Shown here piece by piece: positions 1 through 8,556 of a stretch of DNA of 64,000 nt (positions are counted from its first letter, which is position 1; each line of letters opens with the position of its first letter). The position numbers and the translations under genes were made by a program. The notes beneath the pieces are model-generated. The model was not told the origin of the DNA. It saw nothing but the letters and a program-made list of their open reading frames with translations, and did not search any database. Where the stretch lies: positions 2,604,001 through 2,668,000 of the forward strand of contig NZ_MVAD01000001.1 in assembly GCF_002007115.1 (NCBI RefSeq). The letters run 5' to 3'. Source of the DNA: Massilia sp. KIM (GTDB taxonomy: Bacteria > Pseudomonadota > Gammaproteobacteria > Burkholderiales > Burkholderiaceae_D).

Positions 1-266
1 ACGGCATGCGTTCCTTCGACGAGCACTGCGCCCAGGGCATCCAGCCGAATCACGCCCGTATCGGCGAGCTGATGGAAAAATCGCTGATGCTGGTGACCGC
101 GCTGGCCCCGCACATCGGGTATGATCGCGCCGCGCAAATCGCCAAGAAGGCGTCGCATGAAGGCCTGACCCTGCGCCAGGCCGCCCTGCAGACCGGCTTC
201 GTGGACGAGCAGCAGTTCGAGCAGTGGATCGTGCCGATCGAGATGACCCGGCCCGACCGCGTGTAG
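1..266 (+). CDS. fumC: Fumarate hydratase class II, C-terminal fragment
   Basis: Only the last 88 or so codons lie in the window; the reading frame is open to the left edge and ends at a TAG. The visible part carries the C-terminal domain of class II fumarase/aspartase enzymes: the stretch [20 protein letters not shown], then the helical tail with [20 protein letters not shown]. The enzyme interconverts fumarate and malate in the TCA cycle in the cytoplasm. The catalytic SS loop lies outside the window, so activity cannot be judged here. Confidence 0.9.
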   Translation, partial: GMRSFDEHCAQGIQPNHARIGELMEKSLMLVTALAPHIGYDRAAQIAKKASHEGLTLRQAALQTGFVDEQQFEQWIVPIEMTRPDRV

Positions 267-354
267 GGACTGCGCGGCGTATGACCCGGTGGGCCGCGCG
301 CCCACCGCCAGGCGGACTGAATCGTACGCCGCCTTCACCCATCCCGAGGATAGA

Positions 355-567
355 ATGCAGAAAATAGTTTTCGATTTGACATCAGAATTTGTCGAGGTCA
401 ACCAGCTCCTGAAGCTGGTCGGCCTCGTCGACAGCGGCGGCGCCGGCAAGAACATGGTCGCCAGCGGCGTGGTGTCGGTCGATGGTAAACAGGAGCTGCG
501 CAAGACTGCGAAGATCCGCAGCGGGCAGACCGTGACGGTCGGCGACCTGCAAATTCGCGTGCAATAA
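355..567 (+). CDS. Small S4-domain RNA-binding protein (YbcJ/RlbA-like)
   Basis: A 70-residue protein that is essentially one S4 fold. Visible hallmarks are VNQLLKLVGLVDSGGAGKNM followed by a VVSVDG-type turn and the RSGQTVTVGD strand typical of S4 RNA-binding modules. ATG 355 is chosen because GAGGAT lies just upstream; the frame extends further 5' but that part has no family similarity. Small stand-alone S4 proteins of the YbcJ type are thought to bind structured RNA or ribosomal particles. The exact target is unknown. It follows fumC but the gap of about 90 bases suggests its own promoter is possible. Confidence 0.8.
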   Translation: MQKIVFDLTSEFVEVNQLLKLVGLVDSGGAGKNMVASGVVSVDGKQELRKTAKIRSGQTVTVGDLQIRVQ

Positions 568-667
568 CGAGCCGTTTAGGCGGGCTTATGTTTGCGCGCT
601 AACAAACAGAGCGGGGCTTCCTTGTTTATATTTTAGACATCATCAAACCGGCTCAAAGGTGAAGGCG

Positions 668-952
668 ATGGAAACCCCGGAACACCACACACGCTCGCAG
701 GACCAGCTCATCGGCGACCTGCGCATGGTGATCGAGAACGCGGAAGAGCTGCTCAAGAACACCGATCACTACAGCAGCGCCCTGTACCAGAACGCACGCG
801 CCAAGCTGGCGCTGGCGCTGGAAGCGGCGAACGAAGAACTGGCGCGTTTCGAAGACGCGCAACTGGAACGCATGATGGCCGCCACCCGCGCCGCCAACGA
901 ACGTTTCCACGACCGCACGGGCGAAGAGCGCATCCTGCGCGCCTTCCACTGA
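668..952 (+). CDS. Soluble DUF883/ElaB-like helical protein
   Basis: A 94-residue, almost wholly helical and strongly charged protein. The N-terminal QLIGDLRMVIENAEELLKN resembles the first half of the DUF883 family (ElaB/YqjD/YgaM), which normally ends in a membrane helix that anchors it to the inner membrane and associates with stationary-phase ribosomes. Here that membrane segment is missing and the protein ends in a charged RAFH tail, so it is probably cytosolic. ATG 668 is preferred over GTG 659 because AGGTGAAGG sits immediately upstream of the ATG. Function is not established. Confidence 0.6.
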   Translation: METPEHHTRSQDQLIGDLRMVIENAEELLKNTDHYSSALYQNARAKLALALEAANEELARFEDAQLERMMAATRAANERFHDRTGEERILRAFH

Positions 953-1018
953 TCCGCGCGACCAGGGCGACGCATGCCGCGCTCGCGGCGGCGCCGCTCG
1001 CTGCGCCTTCCCTCGAAC

Positions 1019-2698
1019 TCAGTCCCGCTGGGCAGGAAGGATAGCCGCAGCGCTTTCCTCCTCCGGCAACACGATCCCCGTCACCGCCTCCCACGCGAAC
1101 CAGCGGCGCAGCATCGCGCCCAGGTCCGGCGGCGCCAGGCCGTCCGCTTCGGCGCGCGCGAGCGCCGCGTCGAAAGCCTGCGCCAGTTCGGCGCCCTGCG
1201 CGATTGCCTGCAGGGCCGCGTGCTCGGGCGCCGACAACTCCAGCACCTCGAGCGTCCAGCGCCGCCGGATCACCAGGGCTTGTGCGCCCCCGGCGATGTC
1301 AGTGGGGAAGTCCACGTCCTCCTCCCGGTGCGCGCGCCATAGCCGCGCCACCTGCCAGGGGCTGGACAGCAAGGCGCAGCTCGGGTGCAGGGACAAGCGC
1401 GCCGCGGCCAGCCGCGCCGGGTCCATCCCGGCCAGCGCCGCGAAGGCGAGCGGCCCGGCGTCCCCGGCCATCCAGGCCAGGTGCAGGGCCCACTCGAGAC
1501 GCGCCATGTCGGCCAGGTAGGGCAGCTCGCGGGCCGGCGCGAAACCAGCGAGGAAAGTGGAAAGCTGCGCGCCGAAGCGGTTCAGGTCGGGGTCTTGCGA
1601 GGGATGGGCCTTGCCGTAGGCATGGGCCAGCGCGCCGAATCCTTCCTCGCCCACCAGCTGCTCGATGACCGGATAGGCGTTGGCCAGGGCGCGCCGCCAG
1701 TTGGCGGCAAGATTGCCCCGGTAGACGGCCAGGCGCGCCGGGTCGCCACGCAATTCGGACGCCAGGGCGTGGTCCCCGGGGTCGGCCAGGGCGCCGGCGA
1801 AACGCGCCTGCAGCTCGGCCGCGCCCGCGTCCTCCACCGCCGGCCAGGCGGCGGCGCGCGGCGCCGCCCCGGCACGCGCGGGTGGCGCGAACTCGCCCGC
1901 GATCGCCTGCGCGCGCCGCGCTTCCTCCAGCAGCACCTCGAGGGCCGGCAGCCCGGTATCCCATTCGATCAGCGCCGGCACCTGGCCGAAGCGCGCCAGC
2001 GCCGCCCGGAACAGCTCCCACACCGGTTCGGCGATCGTCGCGCCGTGGTGGTCGATCACGGCTTGCGGCGTTTCCAGATGCCCGCCGAGATGGATTTCGC
2101 CCACGCTTCCCGGGTCCAACGCGGCGATGGCCGCCAGCGCGTCCTCGCCATGATTACGCTGGTTCACATAGAGATTGTTCACGTCGAGCAGGATGCCGCA
2201 GCCGCTGCGGCGCGCGAGTTCGGCCAGGAATTGCGCCTCGCTCATGGTGTCGCCGCGAAAGCGCACGTAGCTCGAGACGTTTTCGACCAGCAGACGGCGC
2301 CCCAGGGCGTCCTGCACCTGCTGGACGCGCGCGCTCATCAAGCCGAGCATGGCTTCGTCGAGCCGCAGCGGCAGCAGGTCGTTGAGCTGGCGGTCGGCGA
2401 GCGCGCCCCAGCACAGGTGTTCCGACACCAGCAGGGGATCGAGCGCGCGCACCAGTTCGCGCACCCGGGCCAGGTGGCCGCTGGAAAAGCCGCGCGCCGA
2501 GCCCAGGCCGAGGCCCACGCCGTGCAGGCTGATCGGATAGTCGGCGCGCAGGCGCTCCAGCACGTGCCAGTCCCAGCCGGCGCGTGCCAGGTAGTTTTCG
2601 GAATGGACTTCGAGCCAGCCGACCGGCTGGCGCCGTTCGAGGAAGGCGGGGACGTGCGGCGTGCGCAGTCCGACGCCGACGCCGGCGTGCGGCAGCAC
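1019..2698 (-). CDS. Fused bufferin maturase: MNIO (DUF692, BufB) plus DUF2063 (BufC) in one chain
   Basis: A 559-residue protein joining two normally separate proteins. Residues about 1-275 are a DUF692/MNIO multinuclear iron oxidase with family motifs [47 protein letters not shown] and LIEWDTGLP, rich in the His/Asp/Glu that bind iron. Residues about 300-550 match DUF2063, the partner that recruits the peptide substrate ([26 protein letters not shown]). An Ala-rich linker joins them. MNIO enzymes convert Cys residues of small peptides to oxazolone/thioamide groups. The start is GTG, 4 bases after the bufA stop, so the two genes are surely co-transcribed. No DoxX-type BufD follows. Fusion of B and C is the odd feature. 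Confidence 0.85.
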   Translation of the reverse strand: MLPHAGVGVGLRTPHVPAFLERRQPVGWLEVHSENYLARAGWDWHVLERLRADYPISLHGVGLGLGSARGFSSGHLARVRELVRALDPLLVSEHLCWGALADRQLNDLLPLRLDEAMLGLMSARVQQVQDALGRRLLVENVSSYVRFRGDTMSEAQFLAELARRSGCGILLDVNNLYVNQRNHGEDALAAIAALDPGSVGEIHLGGHLETPQAVIDHHGATIAEPVWELFRAALARFGQVPALIEWDTGLPALEVLLEEARRAQAIAGEFAPPARAGAAPRAAAWPAVEDAGAAELQARFAGALADPGDHALASELRGDPARLAVYRGNLAANWRRALANAYPVIEQLVGEEGFGALAHAYGKAHPSQDPDLNRFGAQLSTFLAGFAPARELPYLADMARLEWALHLAWMAGDAGPLAFAALAGMDPARLAAARLSLHPSCALLSSPWQVARLWRAHREEDVDFPTDIAGGAQALVIRRRWTLEVLELSAPEHAALQAIAQGAELAQAFDAALARAEADGLAPPDLGAMLRRWFAWEAVTGIVLPEEESAAAILPAQRD

Positions 2699-2702
2699 CG
2701 GT

Positions 2703-3023
2703 TTATTGCGTGGAGGTGGCGGCCTTGGGGTCGGCTGGCGGCGCGGCCTCGGCCGGCTTGCCTGACTTGGCCGGCTGGAGCGTACCGCCCAGTTTGGCGC
2801 AGGTACCCTTGGCGACGAACTTCCACTCGGCCGGGTCCTTGTCGGTGGCGGCCATGCCGGCGCAGCCGTGGGTGGCGGTGCCGCAGTCGTTCTGGCCGGC
2901 CTTGGCCACGCCGTAGCACATTTCCTGGTTGGCCTTCGGCACGCCCATCTGGTCCTGGGCGTGGGCGGGGGCGGCGCAGACGCCGGCCAGGGCGGCGGCG
3001 ATCAGGGTGGAACGGTGGGACAT
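2703..3023 (-). CDS. bufA: Bufferin precursor peptide BufA (DUF2282), periplasmic copper-binding RiPP
   Basis: A 106-residue precursor with a Sec signal peptide (residues 1-22, cleavage after AHA) and the DUF2282 core: [14 protein letters not shown], then HGCAG, then [15 protein letters not shown]. The four core cysteines (36, 47, 54, 75) are those known to be modified by the MNIO partner in the bufferin family, where the product buffers copper in the periplasm. A Pro/Ala/Lys tail of about 25 residues follows. The start at ATG 3023 is chosen because it begins the signal peptide; upstream in-frame codons are not coding-like. The gene heads a two-gene operon with the fused bufBC. Copper induction is expected from the family but no operator was identified. 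Confidence 0.85.
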   Translation of the reverse strand: MSHRSTLIAAALAGVCAAPAHAQDQMGVPKANQEMCYGVAKAGQNDCGTATHGCAGMAATDKDPAEWKFVAKGTCAKLGGTLQPAKSGKPAEAAPPADPKAATSTQ

Positions 3024-3159
3024 GGGGAACTCCGATGGCGGTGGGGGACGGACGACAGTGTCGGCTCCCGCACCGAAAAAATCAACCCGGCTGCTCAAGC
3101 CGCTGGCCGAGCCCGCAGGTCAGGCCGGCTGCTCACGCCGGCCGGCGCACCGGCGACGC

Positions 3160-3357
3160 TCAGGCGGTGGTGTTGATCTTGTTGCCGAGGTGGGCAGGCA
3201 GGTTGGGCGAAGGCACCGCCTGCAGGGTTTCGAGCATCTGGACGGCCGTCGACTGCTCGATCTGCTGGGCGCGCTTGAGCACGGCCAGACCGACTTCCTG
3301 GCGGTTACCGGTTTCGGCGATGCTGGTTGTCAGCTTTGCAATATTCGTCACATCCAT
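3160..3357 (-). CDS. YjfB-family putative motility protein
   Basis: A 65-residue protein matching the YjfB motility family: MDVTNIAKLTTSIAETGNRQ, EVGLAVLKRAQQIEQSTAVQ and a C-terminal Leu-rich strand. In Bacillus and many flagellated bacteria these small proteins belong to the flagellar regulon; the molecular role is unknown. ATG 3357 has a GGGAG ribosome site. It follows mobB by 13 bases, but a sigma-28-like promoter lies inside the 3' end of mobB, so it is probably transcribed with motility genes and not only by read-through. Confidence 0.75.
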   Translation of the reverse strand: MDVTNIAKLTTSIAETGNRQEVGLAVLKRAQQIEQSTAVQMLETLQAVPSPNLPAHLGNKINTTA

Positions 3358-3370
3358 GGTGAACTCCCAA

Positions 3371-3961
3371 TCAGGCGTATCCACCATTTACGGCAGCCTG
3401 GGCCGGAACTTGAGGGTGTTCGCGCATAAAGTCGCGCAACCAGGCCAGCACTTGATCTGGCGCATTCAGATCCAGCCATGCCAGGCCGTCCGCCAGGCCG
3501 CCGGGACGCACGGCGTCGGAGACGACCGCCCGCACGTCCGGGTCCTCGGGATACAGCGCCGCCTTGCCCAGCGCGGGACGGAACACTTCCAGCTTGGGCA
3601 GGGCTTCCCATTTGTAGCCTTCGACCAGGGTCAGGTCGGCCGGGGACAGCCGGCAGAGCAGCTCGGCCAGCGCTGGTTCGCGCGCGCCGCGCAGCTCGCG
3701 CATGATCGCCAGCCGGTAGGGCGAGGCCAGCATGACCTCGGCCGCGCCGGCCATCCGCAGGCGGGCGCTGTCCTTGCGTGGCGGTTCGAGCTCGATGTCG
3801 TGGTGGCTGTGCTTGACCACGTTCACGCGCAGGCCCTCGGCGGCCAGCGCGCCGACCAGGTATTCCAGCAGCGAGGTCTTGCCGCTGCCGGACCAGCCGA
3901 CCACCAGCAGCACCCTGCCCTGCCCGGGCGGCTCAGTAGCCGACACGGTAGCGGTTGCCAC
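3371..3961 (-). CDS. mobB: Molybdopterin-guanine dinucleotide biosynthesis protein B
   Basis: A 196-residue P-loop GTPase-like protein with Walker [15 protein letters not shown] near residue 22, the [20 protein letters not shown] segment and [18 protein letters not shown], all hallmarks of MobB. MobB assists MobA in attaching GMP to molybdopterin to form the bis-MGD cofactor. The start codon lies inside the 3' end of gspB (29-base overlap), so translation is probably coupled to gspB. No molybdoenzyme gene is seen nearby, and the link with gspAB looks fortuitous but is probably one transcript. Confidence 0.9.
   Translation of the reverse strand: MATATVSATEPPGQGRVLLVVGWSGSGKTSLLEYLVGALAAEGLRVNVVKHSHHDIELEPPRKDSARLRMAGAAEVMLASPYRLAIMRELRGAREPALAELLCRLSPADLTLVEGYKWEALPKLEVFRPALGKAALYPEDPDVRAVVSDAVRPGGLADGLAWLDLNAPDQVLAWLRDFMREHPQVPAQAAVNGGYA
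3387..3413 (-). promoter_or_regulatory. Sigma-28 (FliA)-type promoter for the YjfB gene
   Basis: On the minus strand, TCAAGTTC (3413-3406), an 11-base spacer and GCCGTAAA (3394-3387) match the FliA consensus TAAAGTTT-N11-GCCGATAA at 6 of 8 positions in each box. The spacing is exactly canonical and the -10 box ends about 30 bases before the YjfB start codon. It overlaps the coding end of mobB. The motility annotation of the target gene supports the call. Confidence 0.55.
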
Positions 3962-4697
3962 GGTAGTTCATCACCGCCGACTTCGGCAGGATGCGTTCCA
4001 GCACCAGCCCGGGCGCCACCTCTTCGCCTTCGCGGCGCAGCATCTTGTCCACCAGCAGCAGGCGCTCGGCCGGATTCGGCGAATAGATGTAGCCGCCGAA
4101 GGCGACCCGGGGAATCTCGCGCTGGACCGCTTCCGGCAGTTCCTGGAAGCTGCGCAGGTTGTCCTCGGACGCCGGCTGAGGCGCTGGCGCCGACGCCACG
4201 CGGACCGGCTCGGGCGGCGCCGGCGGGACGGCAGGCTCGGCCCGCGCCGGCTTGGCCGGCTCCGGCTCGCGCGCGGGTTTAGCCTGGGGCTTCGGTTCCG
4301 CCGCGCGTGGCTTTGGCGCCGGCTCCGGTGCCTGTTTCAGCGCCGGTTCCGGCTCGGCTGGCGCCGGGACCGAAGCGGGCGCATCGGCAACAGGCGCAGC
4401 AGCAGAAGCAGGCTCAGGCGCGGGCGCAGGCGTGGGAGCCGCTTGCGCGGCAGGCGCGGCGACGGCCGCCACCTGGGCGGGCGCCGCCGCCGGCTTCGGC
4501 TCCGGTGAACGCGGCCACAGGATCGCGGCCGCCGCCACCAGCGCGCCCGCACCCAGGCCCAGCAGCAGGTAGCGGTGCTTGGCGGCCGGCGCGGCCGCCG
4601 GGGCGGCATAGGTGGGCGCGGGCGCGTGGATGGTCGGCGCACTGCCGAGCTGGCGTTCGGCCTGGGCCTTCTTGAGGGCTTCGAGGATGTAGGACAT
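3933..4697 (-). CDS. gspB: General secretion pathway protein B-like
   Basis: A 254-residue protein that starts [18 protein letters not shown], the typical N-terminus of GspB/ExeB-type proteins, followed by one membrane helix (about residues 42-61, [18 protein letters not shown]). A long Ala/Pro/Glu-rich periplasmic linker (about 65-170) leads to a C-terminal GspB domain with [40 protein letters not shown] and [13 protein letters not shown]. With GspA it helps insert the type II secretion secretin into the peptidoglycan. It lies one base after gspA, so the two form a translationally linked pair. No other gsp genes are in the window. Confidence 0.85.
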   Translation of the reverse strand: MSYILEALKKAQAERQLGSAPTIHAPAPTYAAPAAAPAAKHRYLLLGLGAGALVAAAAILWPRSPEPKPAAAPAQVAAVAAPAAQAAPTPAPAPEPASAAAPVADAPASVPAPAEPEPALKQAPEPAPKPRAAEPKPQAKPAREPEPAKPARAEPAVPPAPPEPVRVASAPAPQPASEDNLRSFQELPEAVQREIPRVAFGGYIYSPNPAERLLLVDKMLRREGEEVAPGLVLERILPKSAVMNYRGNRYRVGY

Positions 4698-4698
4698 A

Positions 4699-6291
4699 TT
4701 ATTTTCCCGTCCCCGCAGGCGCGGCGGCGGCGAGCAGGCGCGGTTCCGGCACGCCGGACAACTGGTTGAGACGCATGTAGGTGCGCGGCCCGGCCACGCC
4801 GTCCGCCTTCAGGTTCTGGGCCGCCTGGAAGGCGCGCAGCCATTCGCGGGTACGCGCGTCGAGCGGATGGTCGGCGGCCGGGGCGGCGGCCTTGTTCAGG
4901 GCGGCCAGCCGCGCGCCGAGCCAGTCCACGTCCGGGCCGCGGTCGCCCTCTTCCACCTGGTCGCGGAAGGCGCGCGGCACGCGCCAGAAGGTGGTGTACT
5001 CGCCGCCGAAGCGGGCCGTGAAATCGGCCAGCGGGACGCGCTCGCGTTTCCCGCCCGCTTCCAGCACCACGCTGGAAGCGTCCATCCCCGCCAGCACCGC
5101 GTAGCCGGTGCGCTGTCCTTCATGCAGGGTGACCACGGCCGGACGATCGAGCAGGCGCAGTTCGTACAGCCCGCCCCTGCCCTGGTGGCAGCGCAGGTCG
5201 TGGCGCATCCCGACTTCGCAGGGCTGGCCGCCGGGCAGCGGCTTGCCCCACAGCGCCGCCAGGCTGCGCAGGGCGGCGGTTTCGTTGTCCTGCAGCGGCA
5301 CCTTGGGCGCCGCCGCGGGCGCGGCCGCGGTTGCGGCAGGCGCCGCCGCCGTGGCCGGGACGGCCGGCGCCGCGCGCTGCGGCAGGATCTGCCAGGCCGC
5401 CGCGCTCAGCGCCGCCCCCGCCAGCACGCCGCCGGCGAGCAAGGGCCAGCGCGCGCTCCGGCGCGCCTGCGCTTCGCCGGCGAATACTTCCTCAGCCGCC
5501 TTCTGCACGATGCGGCGCGTCACCTGCGAACTGTTCTCGACATAGGCGCCCAGCAGCGCGCGGTCGCACAGCAGGTTGATGCGGCGCGGCACGCCTTGCG
5601 CGAGGCGGTGGATCAGGGGCGTGAGCGCGGGCGGGAAAGGCACGCCGACGGCGCCCGCCACTGCCATCCGGTGCGCGATGTAGGCGCCGGTTTCCGCTTC
5701 CAGCAGCGGCCCCAGGTGGTAGCGCGCGATGACGCGCTGGGCCAGCTGTTCGAGTTCCGGGCGGGCCAGCATGGCGCGCAGTTCCGGCTGGCCGATCAGG
5801 ATGATCTGCAGCAGCTTGCGTTCGCTCGTTTCGAGGTTGGTGAGCAGGCGCAGCTGTTCCAGCACCTCGGGCGAGAGGTTTTGCGCCTCGTCGATCACCA
5901 GCACGTTGTTCAGGCCCTGGGCATGGGACGCCAGCAGGTAGGTATTGATGGCGTCGACATAGCCCTTGACGCCCAGGTGGCCGCTGCTGGCAGGCGGCAA
6001 CTCGATGCGCAGCTCGTCGCATATGCTCAGCAGCAATTCCTCGACCGTCAGCTTGGGATTGAAAATATAGGCCAGGCGACAGTTCTCGGGGATTTGCTCG
6101 ATGAAGCAGCGGCACACCGTGGTCTTGCCGGCCCCGATCTCGCCAGTGAGCAGCACGAAACCGCCGCCGCTGCCGATGCCGTACAGAAGGTGCGCCAGCG
6201 CCTCGCGGTGGCGTTCGCTCATGAACAGATAACGCGGATCGGGCGCGATCGAGAACGGGGCTTGCTTCAGATTGAAAAAGTTGTTGTACAT
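4699..6291 (-). CDS. gspA: General secretion pathway ATPase GspA/ExeA
   Basis: A 530-residue AAA ATPase. It begins MYNNFFNLKQAPFSIAPDPR as in ExeA/GspA, has Walker A GEIGAGKTT (near residue 51), Walker B VLVIDEAQNL (near 132) and arginine-rich sensor segments up to about 265. One membrane helix (about 284-303) follows, then an Ala-rich periplasmic linker and a C-terminal peptidoglycan-binding-like domain (about 455-515, DARTREWLRAFQAAQNLKAD, GVAGPRTYMRLNQL). The ExeAB complex uses ATP to open peptidoglycan for secretin assembly. It lies 6 bases after the hypothetical gene at 6298-6813 and one base before gspB, so a single operon is likely. Confidence 0.88.
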   Translation of the reverse strand: MYNNFFNLKQAPFSIAPDPRYLFMSERHREALAHLLYGIGSGGGFVLLTGEIGAGKTTVCRCFIEQIPENCRLAYIFNPKLTVEELLLSICDELRIELPPASSGHLGVKGYVDAINTYLLASHAQGLNNVLVIDEAQNLSPEVLEQLRLLTNLETSERKLLQIILIGQPELRAMLARPELEQLAQRVIARYHLGPLLEAETGAYIAHRMAVAGAVGVPFPPALTPLIHRLAQGVPRRINLLCDRALLGAYVENSSQVTRRIVQKAAEEVFAGEAQARRSARWPLLAGGVLAGAALSAAAWQILPQRAAPAVPATAAAPAATAAAPAAAPKVPLQDNETAALRSLAALWGKPLPGGQPCEVGMRHDLRCHQGRGGLYELRLLDRPAVVTLHEGQRTGYAVLAGMDASSVVLEAGGKRERVPLADFTARFGGEYTTFWRVPRAFRDQVEEGDRGPDVDWLGARLAALNKAAAPAADHPLDARTREWLRAFQAAQNLKADGVAGPRTYMRLNQLSGVPEPRLLAAAAPAGTGK

Positions 6292-6297
6292 GCAATG

Positions 6298-6813
6298 CTA
6301 GCGGCCAGCCGGCAGCGGTTTGAACTTCGCGCAGTATATTTTGCTTTTGTCATTCTGGTAGGCAATCGTGCTGCCGGGATTCGAGGTGCGCACCGGGAAA
6401 GGCGAACTGTCCGCCGGGCGGAAGGCCACGCCGGCCGCCGCGCGCACCGATTTTTCCAGCTCTTCCGGCGTGCTGTCGGTGACCGCGCCGATGAAGACGA
6501 GCTTGCTGCTGTCATCGCTGACCATCACTTCACGCACCTGGGCGCCCCACAGGGTGGCGTCGGTGCGGAACCAGTAGGCGCCACCCTCGCGCTTGTAGGA
6601 CGGCCCGAAGCTCTTGGTGAGGTAGTCATGGAAATAGGCGTTGTCGAGCGCGCTGCGGCACAGCAGCGCGGCGCCGATCACCGGACCGAAAGTCGAGGGC
6701 GCGGCGCCCGCCTGCACGCAGGCCAGCGCCAGCCCTGCCGCAAGCAAACGCGGCAGATGCAGGAAAGACGGTGGACGACGCCCCTGGGGGCGCGGGTCCG
6801 GTGAGCGGATCAC
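6298..6813 (-). CDS. Exported protein of unknown function upstream of gspA
   Basis: A 171-residue protein. A hydrophobic stretch near residues 21-38 (LPRLLAAGLALACVQAGA) looks like a signal peptide preceded by an unusually long, basic, Pro-rich N-region; the true start may be a little downstream. The mature part contains two cysteines (CRSAL and YCAKF) that could form a disulfide, and strands such as VREVMVSDDSSKLVFIGAV. No family was recognised. It ends 6 bases before gspA and so is probably the first gene of the gspA-gspB-mobB transcript, which hints at an envelope role only by context. Confidence 0.55.
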   Translation of the reverse strand: MIRSPDPRPQGRRPPSFLHLPRLLAAGLALACVQAGAAPSTFGPVIGAALLCRSALDNAYFHDYLTKSFGPSYKREGGAYWFRTDATLWGAQVREVMVSDDSSKLVFIGAVTDSTPEELEKSVRAAAGVAFRPADSSPFPVRTSNPGSTIAYQNDKSKIYCAKFKPLPAGR

Positions 6814-7128
6814 GGGGATGGATCTCCTTCGACGATCCGTCCATTATGACACTGCCGGGCGGGACCGGCCATCGGACCGGCCAATGCCGGGTCGGATCGG
6901 TGTGATGCGGACGGCTGCGCAGCACGCCGCACACGCCCGTGTTGTGGTCGGACCACATGCGCCGGGCATAGTCTTCGTCGCTTTTACTGCCTCTTGTCAA
7001 CCTCAGCAGCCTGTCGCGCGTATTTGCGTTTTAGTCCACAAATTTCTACGTCCGTCGTATTCCGCAGGCAGCTTGCGCCGCATTGCCCTATCGTTCAGTC
7101 TCCATCGCCCCCCTGCCGTAAGCACAAC
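6814..7128. other. Divergent intergenic region
   Basis: This 315-base gap separates the leftward gspA operon from the rightward GIN gene. It holds several overlapping GGACCGGCC-type repeats around 6860-6900 and should contain both promoters, but no convincing -35/-10 pair stands out. Short open frames cross it, but none shows a plausible ribosome site or recognisable protein. Confidence 0.3.
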
Positions 7129-8478
7129 ATGAAAACCGCCCTCAAGCACACCGTCCTCGCCGCCGCCATCGGCGCCGGCTTCTTCGCCACCCTGGGCGCC
7201 AACGCCGAAACCTCGGGCGACGCGGCCGTCACCGAGCAGCGCACGGTGGGCGCCTTCAGTGCGATCGAGCTGTCGGGCCCCTACCGCGTGGTGGTGCGCG
7301 CCCAGGGCCGCCAAGGCATCGAGCTGAGCGGCGAGCGCAAGCAGCTCGACGAGGTCGAGACGGTGCTGCGCGGCGACACCCTGGTCGTGCGTCCGGTGGA
7401 GCGCAACGGCTTTTCCTTCAGCTTCGGTAAGCGGCGCGACCTGGTCACTATCCAGATCGCCGCGCCGCAGCTGAAAAGCCTCAAGATGTCGGGCAGCGGC
7501 GACGTCCGGCTGGATCACGTGAGCGGCGACCGTTTCAGCCTCAGCGTGGACGGCCCGGGCGATCTCGAGGCCAACGGCGCGGTGCGCGAACTGGCCGTGC
7601 GCGTGAGCGGCAGCGGCGACGCCGACCTGCATATGGTGAAGGCGGCCAACGTCGACCTCAGCATGTCTGGCCCGGGCGACGTGCGCCTGTCCGGCGTGGG
7701 CAACGAGCTGAGCGCCAAGCTGAGCGGCTCGGGCGACCTCGAGGCGGACGACCTGCGCCTGGCGAAGCTGCAGGCGAACATGAGCGGCCCGGGCAGCATG
7801 AAGCTGAGCGGCAGCACGCGCGAGCTGCGCGCCGAGATCAGCGGTTCGGGTGACTTCACCGGCTGCAGCCTGGCGGTGCTCAGCGCCAGCACCGTCCAGC
7901 ATGGTCCGGGCAACGCCTGCCTGGGCGGCGAGATCCGCAGCCTGGACGCCGAGGTGAGCGGCTCGGGCGAACTGAATGCCGCCGGCCTGCAGGCCGGCAC
8001 GGCGGTGGTGCGCATGGCCGGCCCTGGCAACGTCACCCTGGCGGGCACGGTGCGCGAGCTGAATGCGATCCTGAGCGGCTCGGGCGACCTCGATGGCGAC
8101 GACCTGAAGGTCAGGAAGGCCGTGATCAAGAACCAGGGGCCGGGCAATGTGCACCTGGCCCGGGTCGAGGACACGCTCGACGGCGACCTCCGCGGCTCGG
8201 GAGACCTGAGCGCGACCATGGCGGGCAAGCGCCTGCTGCTTCAGATGAGCGGGCCGGGCAATGCGCTGATCGACGGCACCGTGGACCTGGTGCGGGCCCG
8301 CACCAGCGGCTCGGGCAACCTGGATGGGCGCAAGCTGACTGCCAAGCGGGCCGACATCGCAGTGGGCGGTCCGGGGAACGCGGCGGTGACCCTGGCGGCC
8401 AAGGCGCAGCGCAGCGGGGCGCGCGACGGTGCGCAATTGCTGGTGGTGAATCGCCAGGGGCGCAAGCACGGCGAGTAA
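7129..8478 (+). CDS. Exported GIN-domain (DUF2807) beta-helix protein with 16 alternating rungs
   Basis: A 449-residue protein with a Sec signal peptide (residues 1-26, cleavage after NAE or ANA). The body is a GIN/DUF2807 domain: TVGAFSAIELSGPYRVVV, then from residue 121 onward a strictly alternating pattern of SGSG[DEN] and [SHAQG]GPG[DNS] turns at 121, 141, 160, 180, 199, 219, 238, 258, 277, 297, 316, 336, 355, 374, 393 and 413. The spacing is 19-20 residues throughout, so the protein should form a right-handed beta-helix of about 16 rungs. DUF2807 proteins are typically half this long. ATG 7129 is chosen because it begins the signal peptide. No membrane anchor or sorting motif is seen; the function (adhesin or periplasmic scaffold) is unknown. 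Confidence 0.8.
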   Translation: MKTALKHTVLAAAIGAGFFATLGANAETSGDAAVTEQRTVGAFSAIELSGPYRVVVRAQGRQGIELSGERKQLDEVETVLRGDTLVVRPVERNGFSFSFGKRRDLVTIQIAAPQLKSLKMSGSGDVRLDHVSGDRFSLSVDGPGDLEANGAVRELAVRVSGSGDADLHMVKAANVDLSMSGPGDVRLSGVGNELSAKLSGSGDLEADDLRLAKLQANMSGPGSMKLSGSTRELRAEISGSGDFTGCSLAVLSASTVQHGPGNACLGGEIRSLDAEVSGSGELNAAGLQAGTAVVRMAGPGNVTLAGTVRELNAILSGSGDLDGDDLKVRKAVIKNQGPGNVHLARVEDTLDGDLRGSGDLSATMAGKRLLLQMSGPGNALIDGTVDLVRARTSGSGNLDGRKLTAKRADIAVGGPGNAAVTLAAKAQRSGARDGAQLLVVNRQGRKHGE

Positions 8479-8528
8479 GTGTGCTTGTCGAACAGGCCGC
8501 GTTCGACCGATTGCAAATGCTCAGCCGT

Positions 8529-8552
8529 GTCCGTTTTCGGCCCAAAGCGGAC
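8529..8552. repeat. 24-bp palindromic unit of the small-gene island, copy 1
   Basis: Imperfect palindrome of the form GTCCG-N14-CGGAC with a central GGCC. It lies just after the stop of the HEAT-like gene (minus strand) and marks the left boundary of the small-gene island. Confidence 0.7.
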
Positions 8553-8556
8553 GTCT

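Noticed and set aside
1385..4282. Very long open frame opposite the bufferin and gsp genes
   Set aside because: It runs antisense to well-supported genes and has Arg/Gly/Pro-rich shadow composition typical of GC-rich DNA. Similar antisense frames at 10294-13086, 25592-28519, 39327-42092 and 46342-48831 were rejected for the same reason.
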